A DNA stretch of 64,000 nucleotides, taken from the NCBI GenBank assembly GCA_963995525.1, contig OZ023205.1:43409618-43473617 (forward strand). Reading direction: 5' to 3'. Both the position numbers and the translations under genes were made by a program. The notes under the pieces are model-generated. The model was given only the letters and a program-made list of their open reading frames with translations, made no database searches and was not told the origin of the DNA. This document shows positions 23,802 to 39,689 of the stretch, piece after piece; positions within the stretch are counted from its first letter, which is position 1; each line of letters begins with the position of its first letter. Source of the DNA: Escarpia spicata. Lineage: Eukaryota > Annelida > Polychaeta > Sabellida > Siboglinidae.

Positions 23802-26020
23802 CATTTCTTGTGTCATTTTTCCCACTTGACAACCAGGTTGTAAGAGGCGGACGAAGTCGAAGTGGGTCCGCGGCAGGACATGTTTCTTCATTTTATTCGT
23901 CCTCATTTTCTTCATATTATTATTAATATAATTATTATCATTATATCGCCTAACTGTTGTTGCAGTAAACGGCCACGACGACTTCGAAATATCATGCAGA
24001 ACTTGTGGCCAAACATACTTTGTGCCGGTAGCAGTAGGAGGTCTATACCTATAGGCCTACTCTATGCATGGAGGAAAGGGGAGTTCAAATTATCGATAGT
24101 TATCAGGGTGTTGACAGGTTGACACTGGTATGTCGTAGGACTTGAAAATGCTAAGTTCCGATAGTGTTTCTAATGTAGGACAGACCTATGGTTTTCACCA
24201 GTCCTGCTCCAGCTCGTGCACATGACTTAGGTCATGTGACACACCCATAACTTCAGTCTATAGGTGAAGACCGCGCGGAGGCGATCTAAATATACAGATC
24301 ACAAAAAGTTTCTTGAGAGGTACAACAACAAAAGAACACGTTTCACCTGCTTGTCAAACAGGATCTGGCGCAGAATATGGTTAATTGCCTTGTGTTTAAA
24401 TACCAATCGAATGCGACATGTTCGTAAAGTTGACGCTTTGTCCTTCATTGAAGACTTCTCTCTACGAAAATCCCGAAAGGTTGTGCGGCCTGTATAAGAT
24501 GCGGACTAGCTCGGCCCTTAAGGCAGTTCTGTTGAATTCCATGATGTTTTATTAAGTCGTTTGTTATCAGTTTACTCGATTTTCCGTTTTACTTCTTGTG
24601 TGTTTGAGTGGGGCCCTATGGAGCTCGGGGCCCTGAGACAGGTGACTTAAACCCTTGTGAATATGAATGTAAATCCAAAAGCAACTTACAATATGACATT
24701 ACGATGGTTTTATTGTTCCTATATTTTCTCCTCTCCCCACGTCCTCGGCTCTTCTCTCTCTCTCGTTACATATTCTGCATACTTGCATTTTCTAGAGTCT
24801 ACACCCAGCATTACCCTCGTTTACTTACTCAGTATTGTTATTGCCTTGGGAGTTAGGAAGCACACAGACTTCCACAAGTTTGCAGTCCGCCCGATGATGG
24901 TAAGTGAGGCTGCATGCATTCTTGTCCTTTTCCTTGATCCTGTGTGTTCCCCAGGTCAACCCCTTCGCCTTCTGCCATCAGCAGTCCAGCGCAGGTCCGT
25001 CTTGGACAGTGCGCTAGGAGGTATTCGGCACACGTGTTCTAGTCATCTCCACCTATACGATTATTGATTTGTTGCCAGCGATGTTGCGTTTGTTTTGCGG
25101 CTCATATTTCTGTCCGTGATCACACTTTAAATATAGTTTAGTTTTGGTCTTCCTTTTCGCCTTTCGTCACCTTCTTCTGTATTCTTCTACGCACATTCCC
25201 AGGACATGTCTTCATAATTATATGAACACCGTCACGTTGTACGATTTCCCTGGATATGTCCTGAGCATTCACTCTGGATACTTCATGTCAATTCTCAAGA
25301 CACGTCCAGCCCATTCTCAGGACACGTCATGTTTATTGTTGATTGTCCCCTTTCGACTCGTTCATTTTCCCAATTTCTTCTGGTTAGACTACAGATTTCA
25401 CGAACTCAGTTATCTCTGCCTGAATGTAGCTCCTCCTTCTCGCAGATGTCAAATGTTCTCTGCCTTCTTATTCCACGTGATTATTAACAACGCATTAATC
25501 GACTGCCCGCACCTCGCATGCATCTACCTCATCACCACCTGCACCTTCACGATAAACAGTTGCACCCTTCGATTAAATTCAACAGTCCGGTCCACTTAAT
25601 TTTAAACAGAAGTCCCCAACATAGGCGGCACACCCATCTACGTTGGCGACACGTCCGTCTCCGTGCGCGACATACCCGCTTACGGGACCCATCAGCTTTA
25701 CGGAATCATGAAGACAAATACCAGGAGACTCGAATATAACGATTTTGCACATAGAATCCTTAAACGTGTGTTTTTGTTGACAAGAAATTGTCTTATCTGA
25801 TATCTCGCTGAATCGACTGTAGGCGCTCTGGTATCGTGGTAATAATGGTACGATAACAAGCATGCAGTGATTGTCATAAACCATATTTTAGCCTAAATAT
25901 TTTTGTAAGTTTAGTCACTCGTTAGATTTTCACTATAAAGCGAATTGTGCATTGTATCTCCTAGTGTTAGAGCAGATATGTTGGTCCTTCTATAAAAACC
26001 ATGTTTACAACTTATCTTTG
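23802..26020. other. Mostly gene-free stretch
   Basis: Open frames up to 151 codons (25144-25599) are pyrimidine-rich and lack motifs. The only part with a weak resemblance is 24264-24497. Confidence 0.45.
24264..24400 (+). pseudogene. Weak match to the N-terminal domain of the locus B transposase-like gene
   Basis: An open reading with RRRSKYTDHKKFLERYNNKR and, further on, IALCLNTN has the same pattern of basic residues, Y/T-D and N-T-containing helix as exon 1 of the gene at 52,991 (GRPRIYVTDSAKKRV). Beyond about 24,400 the similarity stops. It could be a fragment of the same family, or chance. Confidence 0.2.
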
Positions 26021-26315
26021 TGGGGCGTGGTAGCGTAGTATGTGGCTAGACTCTCTCAATTGAGAGTCTAGGTTCGATTCCTCTTGAGTCTCTTCGACCC
26101 TTGGCAAATTCGTTCGCGCCCCGTTACTCCAGTTCACTCAGCTGTAAGGATATTTGGACTGGTGGATATTTTTGTACGGATAGTCTTTGTGGGATAATAG
26201 CAGCGAGGTTGAATGCTTCTCAGAGAAGTCGAGATGGTGTTCGATTGAACAGGTCTTCTAACAAGTGAAACGTAACGCGTTTTGGATACCGTGCCATATA
26301 TTAGCTTACTTTTTG
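26021..26315 (+). mobile_element. tRNA-derived SINE, copy 2
   Basis: A perfect B box GGTTCGATTCC (26071-26081) follows a degenerate A box near 26031. The centre reads CAGTTCACTCAGCTGTAAGG, and the tail half (GGTTGAATGCTTCTCAG, GTTCGATTGAACAGGTCT) matches the copy at 61079-61405. The final CTATATAAG part has mutated. Confidence 0.85.
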
Positions 26316-26763
26316 ACAATGGTGTGAACATTTAGTGAGCTAGACATTCCAAGAAAGGAGGGAGACAATCTGGCTGTTCATTTATTGCGAGGGAGGAACG
26401 TGGGCGGACACTGGGTAGTTAGCGGTCAGCGACAAAATAGAAACGCAGTTGCCGTATTGGGTCGTTATAGCCTCTTTTTCTGGGTAGCGCGTTAGGACGC
26501 CAGCGTAGCGAGGCAATGTTTCAGCACGGTCTAACGGGTCATCGACGACCACAAGTGATCGCAATTTTATGTTTATTAAACCATTTTGTACAGGCAACCA
26601 GAAGGTCAGGCGATTGCTCTACCATGCAAATCAGGAGCAATGTCATTTTTATTGACACAGGGATTTGGCGTTTGAGCCATTTTTCCGGTTACTGTCAGTT
26701 TTATAAAGCGGCAACTTTCTCGAAACAAATTACTTTAGATAACACACGCACGTCACGTACACA

Positions 26764-26807
<44 letters not shown>

Positions 26808-28149
26808 CATACACACACACATGCCAGGTCGTCTGATTTTGGAAACGTCCAATACAATTATCTTTGTCGACGAAAAGTAAGGAGTACAGTCATATTTTTT
26901 TTCCATCGATGCACATCAAATTTAACACATTCTTTTTTACTCCTTCATTTGCAAGCAAGCTTGATGCTGATAACGAAAAGTAGATAATCTGATTCTTTAT
27001 TAAATTCATCCATGCCCTGCTCATACGGGATATTAGAAAGGCAGGTCACGCTTTTGTTGTAGGCCTACCTAATGAAAATTTTGATACTTTTCTGGGTCAG
27101 AAGTAATTAACTGAAAACAAATTATTGCCCTGGTGTAGCTGTCGTGTAGACCTCCGCAACGGCTGCAGACCGTGCGACACGCGTGTATGCGGTTGATTTT
27201 GTATATATAACAAAGTAGACCTATTGTAATTATGATCGACACGTAATACATGAATATGGTCGACTATGACACCAGTTTAAAATTCTACACTCTGAATTGA
27301 ACCAAGTCCATATATATATTACATACTCTATATTCGTCTTCTCGTAGTCTAAGGTGAACACAACAGCAGAAAATAGTGCCTCCGCAATACAAATAAACCG
27401 TGGGTCTATGAATAAACCGACGCCTACAGCTGTTACTAAATATACAGTACACGTTATGTTTTTAGTTCACAATAATATCATTCTCGAACCCAGCTACGTT
27501 TCTATTTATAGCCAATCAATCGTAACTGCGGATTTATTCGCTGCTGAACTCAATAAGCCACCAAAACACCGCTCCCGCAATGCTGTTATTACTATTGATA
27601 TTTCTCTGCATCGTTTACGGATTCAGAGTCTGATAAAACGGGAATAATGTTATCTCACGATACGTAATAAATACGTGTCGCCGCGTTGTCGGTCGTGATA
27701 GTGATCGTTACTGTCCCTGAATACCACAACTACGTAAGAGTAGGCTATTTGTGAACAGCACTGCCACATGTATACATACATTGCAGTGAAAGTTCATAAC
27801 TGACGTCATCGCGTCGTCCTTGGCAACATGTCTTTTTCCGTCCTCGTCTTTGTCGCGTTCTTATGGCATATTGTAGTCATTCTCGCAGAGTGAGTGGGCT
27901 TGAATGCTAACCAAGTATATCTTAAAATACCAAGAGGAAGACCGTTTTACTTTATTTTATTGTACGCAACATTTGCAGCAAACTTTTTATCCCAGAGTAC
28001 CTCATGACAGGATGTTATTGCAGGTGTATAAGGTGTAAACAAAACGGTATCCCAAAGCGAATAGCGCTAAAAATCACCTCAATGTGTAGAAAAGAGCTAA
28101 CCTTGTCAAAAGCGAGGCTTCAATTCGTGAGACGTGCTGATCCGCTGAA
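26316..28149. other. Gene-free stretch with one microsatellite
   Basis: The only structured sequence is a (CGCA)n run at about 26,762-26,812, followed by (CA)n to 26,820. Open frames of up to 106 codons overlap it or lack features. Confidence 0.5.
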
Positions 28150-28225
28150 ATTCCGGCAAGGAATCTCAAACAGCACCCATCCCCCGCCTTCCGATGTCAA
28201 GATCCGAGACAGCGCGACACGGGAA
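28150..28225. mobile_element. Fragment of the hAT-like MITE family
   Basis: CCCGCCTTCCGATGTCA followed by ATCCGAGACAGCG matches the interior of the copy at 13933-14298 (near 14158-14200). No terminal repeats remain. Confidence 0.5.
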
Positions 28226-28419
28226 GCGTGCTAAAACGCTAATGAATCGCCCGGAATTTAGAAAAGTTGGCAGGTATACAACACCCACCAGACACCAATC
28301 CTACAGAAAGAGATCTGGGTATAGCATCGTCCCTACAAACGAAAGTGTAGGCCTACTGTTATATTAAAGCGGCAATAGCCATTCTGGGAACAACAAAACT
28401 CCACGAACAGACTCATTAT

Positions 28420-29165
28420 GTGAAGAAGTTTCTGAGGTTGACCATGAAACGGCAGTCGAAATATATGCTCTCTTTATCGAGATATGGGAACAAAGAAGAA
28501 CTGCTTGATGAATGCACACACGGGATGGTAATCAAGTTACCGAAGAAATGGAATCTAGCAGATGATAGCAGTTTGAGAAGAATTACCTCAGTTCCCACAC
28601 TAAACAAGCCTGTTTCAGAAAAGGGAGAGGAACAATTGCACACATGTTCACTTCATGGAACATTATACAGCAATGTTTGTAGATTTTGGGAGAGCTTTTG
28701 GAAAACTATCTGCATGGTATTATGGAAATTCCGGAAAAGCTGTTTAAACGCATCCTCATAGTCTACATGAATTTACCCTGGAGTGTTGGACATTCTACAA
28801 CAGACAACAACACCCATGGTGATATCACGCATTCAAAAAGGATATGCCATGTGAGCTTTTCTGCTGACCGTATCCTTTGACTGGCCACAAAATATAATCA
28901 CCCAATTGCGGATAGGCATCACATAGGGGACAATTTTCAAAGGAAAATAAGCAACGTCGAGCAGCATGATAAACACCACTTTAACACAGTTCTCTTGCCC
29001 GGGCAGCATCACGAGGTGCAGAAGGGGAGACTAACACACGATCGGGAAAAGGCAGGTTTTCATTAGCAGAGTTAGAAACCTTATGGAGAACTTGGAGATC
29101 GTTGGTGTACTCCCGAAAGACCAAACTCAAAACCTATAACAGTACAGCGGCTAAGGGATATGATT
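28420..29165 (+). mobile_element. Decayed LINE reverse transcriptase, RTE-like
   Basis: The plus strand reads GMVIKLPKKWNLADDSS near 28525-28575. In shifted frames it reads KQACFRKGRGTIAHMFTSWN near 28605-28660, FVDFGRAFGKL near 28676 and MEIPEKLFKRI near 28725. These follow the order of finger and palm motifs in LINE reverse transcriptases with the pattern GVIIKLPKKGDL...EQAGFRKGRGC...DFEKAFDS. After a large deletion a C-terminal piece, ELETLWRTWRSLVYSRKTKL, follows near 29060-29120. There are many stops and frameshifts. The clade is inferred from motif style. Confidence 0.7.
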
Positions 29166-29220
29166 GTGCACTTTTTGATAAGCGTGGCACACATGTAGTT
29201 TATGATATATAGATTCATTT

Positions 29221-29560
29221 CAAGCTAGGTACCCATGGCTATTGACATGATACCTAGCCGCCACATTGTTTTAAAAAAGCTAGGTACCCATCGCTATTGA
29301 CATGGTACCTGGCCGCCATATTGTTTTTAAAAAAGCCGCCACGGGAAACCATTATCCAGATATCTCAGCTTCTAAGCAATATATAAAAACATGTTCTTTG
29401 TGTGTATAAACCAACATTTTCAGGGTTAATGAATCCATTTATGCCATATGTTATATCCTCAGATGACGGCCAAATTGAAATTCAAGATGGCTGCCCTGCA
29501 TATGCGTTTTACGAACATGATTTTTGTGACACTTGAGGTTGAGAAATCCATATGTGGTTC
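29221..29560 (+). repeat. Dispersed repeat family R, copy 1
   Basis: The element opens with two 55-bp units (starting 29224 and 29279), each carrying an inverted pair GCTAGGTACC/GGTACCTAGC around a short loop. A ~300-bp part then matches the reverse complement of 33030-33430 (for example TATCTCAGCTTCTAAGCAA and CAAGATGGCTGCC). No coding capacity. Confidence 0.85.
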
Positions 29561-31449
29561 ATACATGAATACCTATATATTCACGAGTATGTCAATTCTT
29601 GTTGGCAGTTGTTGCTGACCGATATTCTGAACCATGAGATAAATGGCAGTGCATACACTGATGGAGATAAATATATAATTTATTAAAAATGAAAAACACA
29701 AATGGTTACATTTCGAGTTCACGTCAGCGATATGGAAAACATACTCAACATCGTGTTGACAACACGTCTTGAGGTTTACTGGCAACTTACGAATGGACAT
29801 TTTGTTGTGCAGAAACCACAACATATTTTCTCAGCAACAACACTAAGCCGATGTCACGATCAAGTCAATCACCGCGATTGTGCTATAAGTTTAATAGAAA
29901 ATCCATTATCCTTGGAGAGGTGGATGGTGACATGGCCAGATTTACCACAGGTATCTAGTCGGAAGATAGTGTTGAAACTACTAATTAAAAACTCAACAAC
30001 GTATAAACGTACTACACTCCGGCATACAAAACAACTTTGCTAAATAAATATCATCTTTAGTGTCAACATTTAGACATTTGTATAATCCAATCGCTGACAT
30101 TCGCGCATATATGAGGACTCCGAGTACAAACTTAGTCATGAACAAAACTATGTAACGCATACGGTATACACTGTTAAAAACACATGGGAATATAGTAGAG
30201 CATATGTGCGGACGAAACAATTATGACAATGATCACAGTCATACTGACTGGCGTACCAAACACAATACTTCCCATCATTGCAGATTTAACTGTAACATTT
30301 GTTTTGTTTTCCGATAGCTAACATGGTGTAGTTTATAGGACTAACATATTGTGAACACCACTTCAATCACTTTTGTGTGGCGTCCGCCGGAAAATCATAC
30401 TTGTTTTAACACTTTTTGGCGATGTTTATTACGATACCCGCCATGTTTGGTAAGAAAATACGCTGCATTGTTTTGCCAGTACTTAAAATGAAAGTTTATA
30501 ATGCTATCTGAATGCAACCAATAATATTACCTTAAAAACAACCAAACAACCGAACGGGCTTATTATCGCTTTCATGACTAATACTCAACACCAAATGATA
30601 GCATGTTTTCTGCATTACACGTTTTCAAACTTTGCACAAATTATACCAAACGTCATTCACCGTATCTTTTTAATGGATATAAAAAAGCACCACTGCTTAC
30701 CATATGTCTTGCTCAGTATACACGCAAGACAGACGTACATTGTCAATATCATTGGTCAATTTTAGAACGTTCCATTAGGATGTCGCAATAAACATGAATA
30801 TCTCATCGTTTCCATCTTTTCCAAGTTCCAATACCAACATCTTTATATAAAACACGTTTTCCATTCGGCATTATATCGTCAACCTCGTCATTTCACGGAA
30901 TTTTCTTGTAGGTTTGTTTAATATCAGCACTGGGCTTCGAAGTGTGTCGAAAAGAACAGGAGGAACTAAGTCTAAGTCTAAGTAAGTGAGCAAAAATTAC
31001 AATACAGATACGCGTTTTTGAGGTACTCCTCATTTTAAGAGGCTATATCTCTAAAACTATTGTACCGTTTAAGTAGATTGAGGTGGCAACGTACAGGTAA
31101 TTGGACGACATTTCTCTTGCACTTAAAAAGTTGGATGTGTGGTCATTTTTTTGGCGTCTAGAACTCGTAAAAGTTCAAAGACACACTTTATTTGCCTTTT
31201 TACCAAAATAAACCTTTTGTCCATATATTGCATGTAGTAGGTATGTTGCTGACATCCTCACGCAACCAACAAGAGAACGCAAAATAAATAGCGGAATCAC
31301 AGGTTGTTTCATTATTGGGTCATTCGTTTTCGGTGGATAGGTAATCGTCAGCACACAAGATCAGATAGTAAGTGACCGCAGTCCAGAAAGCCACCAACGA
31401 CCTGCAGTACCTTTAGCCATGAACAAAAGAGGAGGCGGACATCGGCAGT
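29561..31449. other. Gene-free stretch
   Basis: No recognisable gene or repeat; open frames up to 113 codons (29702-30043) are without motif. Confidence 0.5.
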
Positions 31450-31882
31450 AGGGGTAAGACCACATTTAGAATTTAGGCGGCCATTATAACGTTTCCTTAA
31501 TTTCCTGCAAAATTTGTCTTACGATTTTCTTCAAAATTTCACAGCATATTTAACCTCCATTGACAGAAGTGCTCTGGAAAAATCGTGAAATTCTCTTATC
31601 TCAGAAAAATCCACCCAAACCTGACACCCCTCAATTTCGCCCCAATCTGGTGACGGATTTTGAAATATTGGTGCGTGCTGCAAAATAGCCACTGTATGAA
31701 TACGCGAGCGACTAGCGTATATTTATTGCTACCTCGTGAAAGATCTAATGCAGTAGTACATTCAGTATTCACTGGACTGACATGTACCATGTCAAAGTGC
31801 TCGAAAAAAATTCACACAAGACAACAAAACGGTATTTTCAAGGGCACTCTTTCGGACGAATCCTTAATGTGGTCTTACCCCA
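31450..31882 (-). mobile_element. Short inverted-repeat element M, copy 1 (433 bp)
   Basis: It is homologous along its whole length, in reverse orientation, to 34036-34480. The ends match the 19-bp terminal inverted repeat of that copy (GGGGTAAGACCACATT at the left, ATGTGGTCTTACCCC at the right). The element is flanked on both sides by GT, a possible 2-bp duplication. A 60-70 codon open frame on the minus strand (VNTECTTALDLSRGSNK) is shared with copy 2 up to a 2-bp indel. Confidence 0.87.
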
Positions 31883-31941
31883 GTGTATTACTCTACGTAG
31901 CACATTGTGTTCACCAAGGATTTCCCAAAAGTTCCCCAAAT

Positions 31942-32707
31942 CCGGTGTACCGGTCTGGAAGGAGGTTCCGGTCTGAGAGTAAGTTCCGGTTCCGTTTTGC
32001 GTATTGCGCATGAGCTTGTACATGTCAAAGGTTAGCGTCTACTTTCGGCCCGCAGCTGTGCGGTCTGGAAGTAAGTTCCGGTCTAAGAGTAAGTTCCGGT
32101 TCCCTTTTGAATACACACTGTACATGTCAAAGGTTAGCGCCTATTTTTTGCCAACTTAAACACGGTGTTTTTGCCGAAACTATGCGTGACCCAATTATAT
32201 CGTAGTTTACGTTAATGAAACGGTTACTTTTATAATTGTAAGTATACATAACAAAACCTCATAATTAGCATAACTTAATTATTTGCAAAAAACTGTGTTT
32301 TATTCTGATGTCATTGTCTAAGAGCGTTGTGTATCTTACGACTTCGTCACACAGAGCTGTAGTTTTCAGCGTTGTTTATATGCACAGCGGGTTTGGTGGT
32401 AAACACAAATCTCCGCATTTTAAATGACACATATCTCTGTCAGTTTGGCATGTATGAAGCTGAAATTGTGTGTGTAATCTAGCAGGCCCATTGGGGGTGG
32501 TTCATATATTTAGATTTGTTTTTAATTCGTCGTTAACCCAGTCGCCGCGTGCGGCGAGGTAGGGTCAAAGTTGATCGGTCACCTGAGGTCACGTTGCTCA
32601 CCGCGGGTCGCATTTGGTGTAGTGCGCTTGGGCGAGCGTGTGCATTACGCAAAACTGAATCGGAACTTACTCTCAGATCGGAACCTCCTTCCAGACCGGT
32701 ACACCGG
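31942..32707. mobile_element. Foldback element with ~67-bp inverted termini (766 bp)
   Basis: Positions 31942-32010 and 32641-32707 are inverted copies with only a few differences; both begin CCGGTGTACCGGTCTGGAAG. The left terminus is followed by a second, shorter direct copy at about 32058-32150 (offset about 99 bp), including TACATGTCAAAGGTTAGCG. The interior has no coding capacity. A target duplication is not obvious. Confidence 0.85.
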
Positions 32708-32984
32708 CAGTGTATGCAGTAAGGCAATTCCTTGCTGTTGAAACAGATGAACATTTTGGCGGTGAAACCCATTTTTGTCCCATTTCAACCCATGCCATGG
32801 CCAACAACGTGTGACATTGGAAACATTAATGCTTTGTTATGTCCTGCGTTGGTGTGACATAGTCTCCAGTTTCCTTGGTCGAGGGAAAAAGCATGATTAG
32901 CATGGGTTCCATTTCCCGCTGTTACAGATGTCTGGGAATAATGCAAGTGGCACAATTGGATTTCTTGACCTTGAAACATATGAA

Positions 32985-33430
32985 GTTATGAACCATCTAT
33001 GGATTTGTCATATGGAGTCTTCAATATCAAGAGGCACTAAAATTATGTTCGTAAAACGTCTATGCATGGCAGCCATCTTGCATTTATAATTTCTGTCATC
33101 TGAGGATATAGCATATGACCATGACAGAAATGGATTCCATGACCTTGAAAATGTTGGTTTAGACACAAAGAACGTGTTTATATGTTGCTTAGAAGCTGAG
33201 ATATTTGGGTAAAGAATTTCTATGGGGCCATCTTGAATTTCTACATGGCCGTCATCCTTGGATACTGCACATGACAGAAAAGGATTCATTGACTCTTGAG
33301 ATTTTGGTTTAGACATCATAATCACATTTCTATGTTGTTTAGAAGCTGACGTACTTGCCTAACGGATTTCCGTGACGGCCATTTAAAAAATCAAGATGGC
33401 AGCTAGGTACCATGTCGATATCAATGATTT
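32985..33430 (-). repeat. Dispersed repeat family R, copy 2
   Basis: This is an inverted and longer version of the element at 29221-29560. It holds two tandem units of about 165 bp, each with TTAGAAGCTGA and a TGGCCGTCAT/GGCCATC word, and ends in GCTAGGTACCATGTC, the same hairpin-forming tip as copy 1. Confidence 0.85.
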
Positions 33431-34035
33431 ATATATATTTAGATTTATTTAGCTAGATTTATATGACTCTACATATAATAAACTTCGTATGTGCCAATGT
33501 TCATGCTTTTGTCAAAAAGTGTATAATTCACCAAACTCCAGCATATGCTAAACAAAGCATATTTTTCACCTGAAAAGGAGAAGTTGGGCATGACATGACC
33601 ACGTTTCCAGGCCTACGATGAACAGTTACCTCCCAGCGAAAATAGCTTTAATCTGGACACCAGAAGGGAACATAACAAAAAGCCAAAAACAATATGGCGA
33701 AGCATCGAGGACCCAAGAACAAGAACAAGAAATTGCTGGGTTGACACGGGTAGGGGCATAGCAGGAAGGAGAACCCAAGACACTGTAACCAAGCAGGAAG
33801 TCTAACTAGAACACGACCCCTGAACGGATTTCAGAGCAGTGTCGCTTCACGGTCATTCGTCACGCACGCGCTCGCGCACATGTATACCTACTATTAGTGC
33901 ACTCAGAGGGAGTTTTCGCAAAAAGAGCCGCCACCTGCAGTAAATTCATAGCAACAGGTGTCTCAGTCATATCATTGATTAACCATGCTCCCTAAGGTGG
34001 CGCCACCATTCGTCGTTCTCGACGAGTTCACGAGA

Positions 34036-34480
34036 TGGGGTAAGACCACATTAAGGATTCGTCCGAAAGAGTGCCCTTGAAAATACCGTTTTGGTGTCAT
34101 GTGTGAATTTTGTTCGAGCACTTTGGCATGGCACATGTCAATCCAGTGAATACTGAATGTACTACTACATTAGATCTTTCACGAGGTAGCAATAAACATA
34201 CGCTAGTCGCTCGCGTATTCGCAGTGGCTATTTTGCAGAACGCACCAATATTTCAAAATCCGTCACCAGATTGGGGCGAAATTGAGGGGTGTCAGGTTTG
34301 GGTGGATTTCTCTGAAAACTGAGGTATGATATGAATTTTACGAGTTTTCCACAGCACTTGTGTCAAAGGAGGTTAAATATGCTGTGAAATTTTCAAGAAA
34401 ATTTTTCGTCAAATTTAGCAGGAAATGAAGGAAACGTTATAATGGCCGCCTATGTAAACTTTTAATGTGGTCTTACCCCA
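34036..34480 (+). mobile_element. Short inverted-repeat element M, copy 2 (445 bp)
   Basis: A perfect 19-bp terminal inverted repeat (TGGGGTAAGACCACATTAA) bounds the element; flanking GA on both sides may be a 2-bp target duplication. A 70-codon open frame (34110-34322) carries VNTECTTTLDLSRGSNKHT and ends at WVDFSEN. It is conserved with copy 1 except for one indel. No transposase is present. Confidence 0.88.
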
Positions 34481-35520
34481 GATTATACGAGGGCGGTCTA
34501 CTGCGTAACCTAACCTGAACTACAACTAACCCTAACCCAACCATAACTAACTCCAACCTTAAGCTACATTACACACTAACCATTTATCCCAACGATTCAG
34601 CCCTCAATCCTGGCCTAATCACACAAGGCAAGTATCTGATTCTCAGTAGCGACACCGTTTATTTTTGAATGACCGCGTAAGCGCAGTCTATTAACATTAC
34701 CTTTAGTCGTGAATTCCGAATTTCCTAGTGTAAATCCCAAGCAATATGCTAAACCTTAACAGTATCATAATTTGTTCGATAATTGTCGTATTAGAATGGA
34801 TATATTTCATAGGCGTCGAACACGGTAGGGGTGACTGAGCCCCCAGTATTTTGGTGGGGGTGGGGGGCTTGAAATCACCTTAACCACCTAATATTACCAT
34901 AATGGCCACTTAATGGCAACTTGTGCAAATCCCGAATAGGAGTTGAAAGCATGTATTAACCGGCAAAAAACGCCGACATGTTTGTGAACTGGGAGGAGGG
35001 GGTGTGTTGAGTTAAACGTGTCAAAGGCGGCTGATGTTTTGGCGAACCTCAAAGGATAGGTACCTTGGAGATGTAAAAGGGTTGAAGTCGAGTTGTGGTT
35101 TTGAGAGCAAGGATGCAGTTGAGAGGTTTTCGAAATGATGAGAGCCACCAATATTGAACAGCTTCTGACACTTGGTGTAGGCACTATTTGAAACGTTAGC
35201 CTAAATATAGTGAAATCCACTATGGAAACGTCACGAACATATTTTATGATAACAACGATCACTTTCGAACTCGGGCACTTTTTAACAGGTTGAAAACAAA
35301 CACCGCTATACTGTGTTTGATGGCGTTTTAAACTCACAACACCGGCAACAACCATCCTGTACGTGTGTAACTGCGCGAATTGGCTTCGTAAATATACGGG
35401 TTGTTGGACTTGTGAACATGTGGTAGACGCTGCAAGTTGGATTAACACGTTGTAGATGTATATATATTGGTACAAAAAGAACAGTTGTCGATTAGTGTGG
35501 TCCTAGTAAGAATAACTTCC
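34481..35520. other. Gene-free stretch 3' of alpha-tubulin
   Basis: It includes a short AACCTAACC/CTAACCCTAACCC patch (34,505-34,560), too degenerate to call telomeric. At 34,807-34,870 there is a fragment with GGCGTCGAACACGG and a CCCCC/GGGGG core, resembling in reverse 43,035-43,110. A 193-codon minus-strand frame (34894-35475) has no recognisable features. Confidence 0.5.
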
Positions 35521-35539
35521 GATGTATGATAGAATTAAG

Positions 35540-35545
35540 TTTATT
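35540..35545 (-). terminator. Poly(A) signal of alpha-tubulin
   Basis: AATAAA on the minus strand about 165 bases past the tubulin stop codon. It is the first such hexamer in the 3' flank, so cleavage is expected a little further downstream. Confidence 0.7.
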
Positions 35546-35709
35546 GTAATAAATGAAATAGGGGTTTGAACGATCTCCCACGACGTCATCAAACTAACAA
35601 CAAATATATTTTTGTCCGTTGAAAGTTCGTGGTCTTGAGAATAACTGGTGGCGATTAACACGCGACTATTGTTTGATTTAACTTATGTTGGAGAATGTCA
35701 ACGGACGGT

Positions 35710-39553
<3,844 letters not shown>

Positions 39554-39556
<3 letters not shown>

Positions 39557-39660
39557 GTTGACTGTTTAGTGTTGAGGCGGTCGACAAAATCGAGAAGGTC
39601 GTTTCAGCAAACGGGGTTCTCTCAACGCGTGTACAATGAGACGTCGTGAGAACAGTATTA
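39554..39660 (-). promoter_or_regulatory. Predicted alpha-tubulin 5' UTR
   Basis: The stretch between the expected transcription start (about 39,657, 25-30 bases past the TATA box) and the ATG. The start context is CAGTCAACATG with A at -3, directly followed by the donor. Inferred from the promoter and splice arrangement. Confidence 0.6.
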
Positions 39661-39681
39661 ATTTATTCCGGCGAAACGTCC

Positions 39682-39689
39682 CTTTTATA
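39682..39689 (-). promoter_or_regulatory. TATA box of alpha-tubulin
   Basis: TATAAAAG on the minus strand, about 127 bases upstream of the ATG. CACGTG (E-box) lies about 30 bases further upstream at 39718-39723, in GC-richer DNA. Position and sequence suit a strong core promoter. Confidence 0.75.

Noticed and set aside
25144..25599. 151-codon plus-strand frame rich in L, S, T and H
   Set aside because: Pyrimidine-rich DNA explains both openness and composition; no motif or splice context.
27354..27647. 97-codon plus-strand frame
   Set aside because: Plausible composition, but no motif, no splice sites that fit and no neighbouring exons.
34505..34560. Possible interstitial telomere repeat (CCTAA-like)
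   Set aside because: Only two adjacent near-canonical units; the rest is loosely CTAAC-rich.
34894..35475. 193-codon minus-strand frame 3' of alpha-tubulin
   Set aside because: No recognisable motif, a weak start in an AT repeat and no partner exons. Likely chance, although it was the longest unexplained frame outside repeats.
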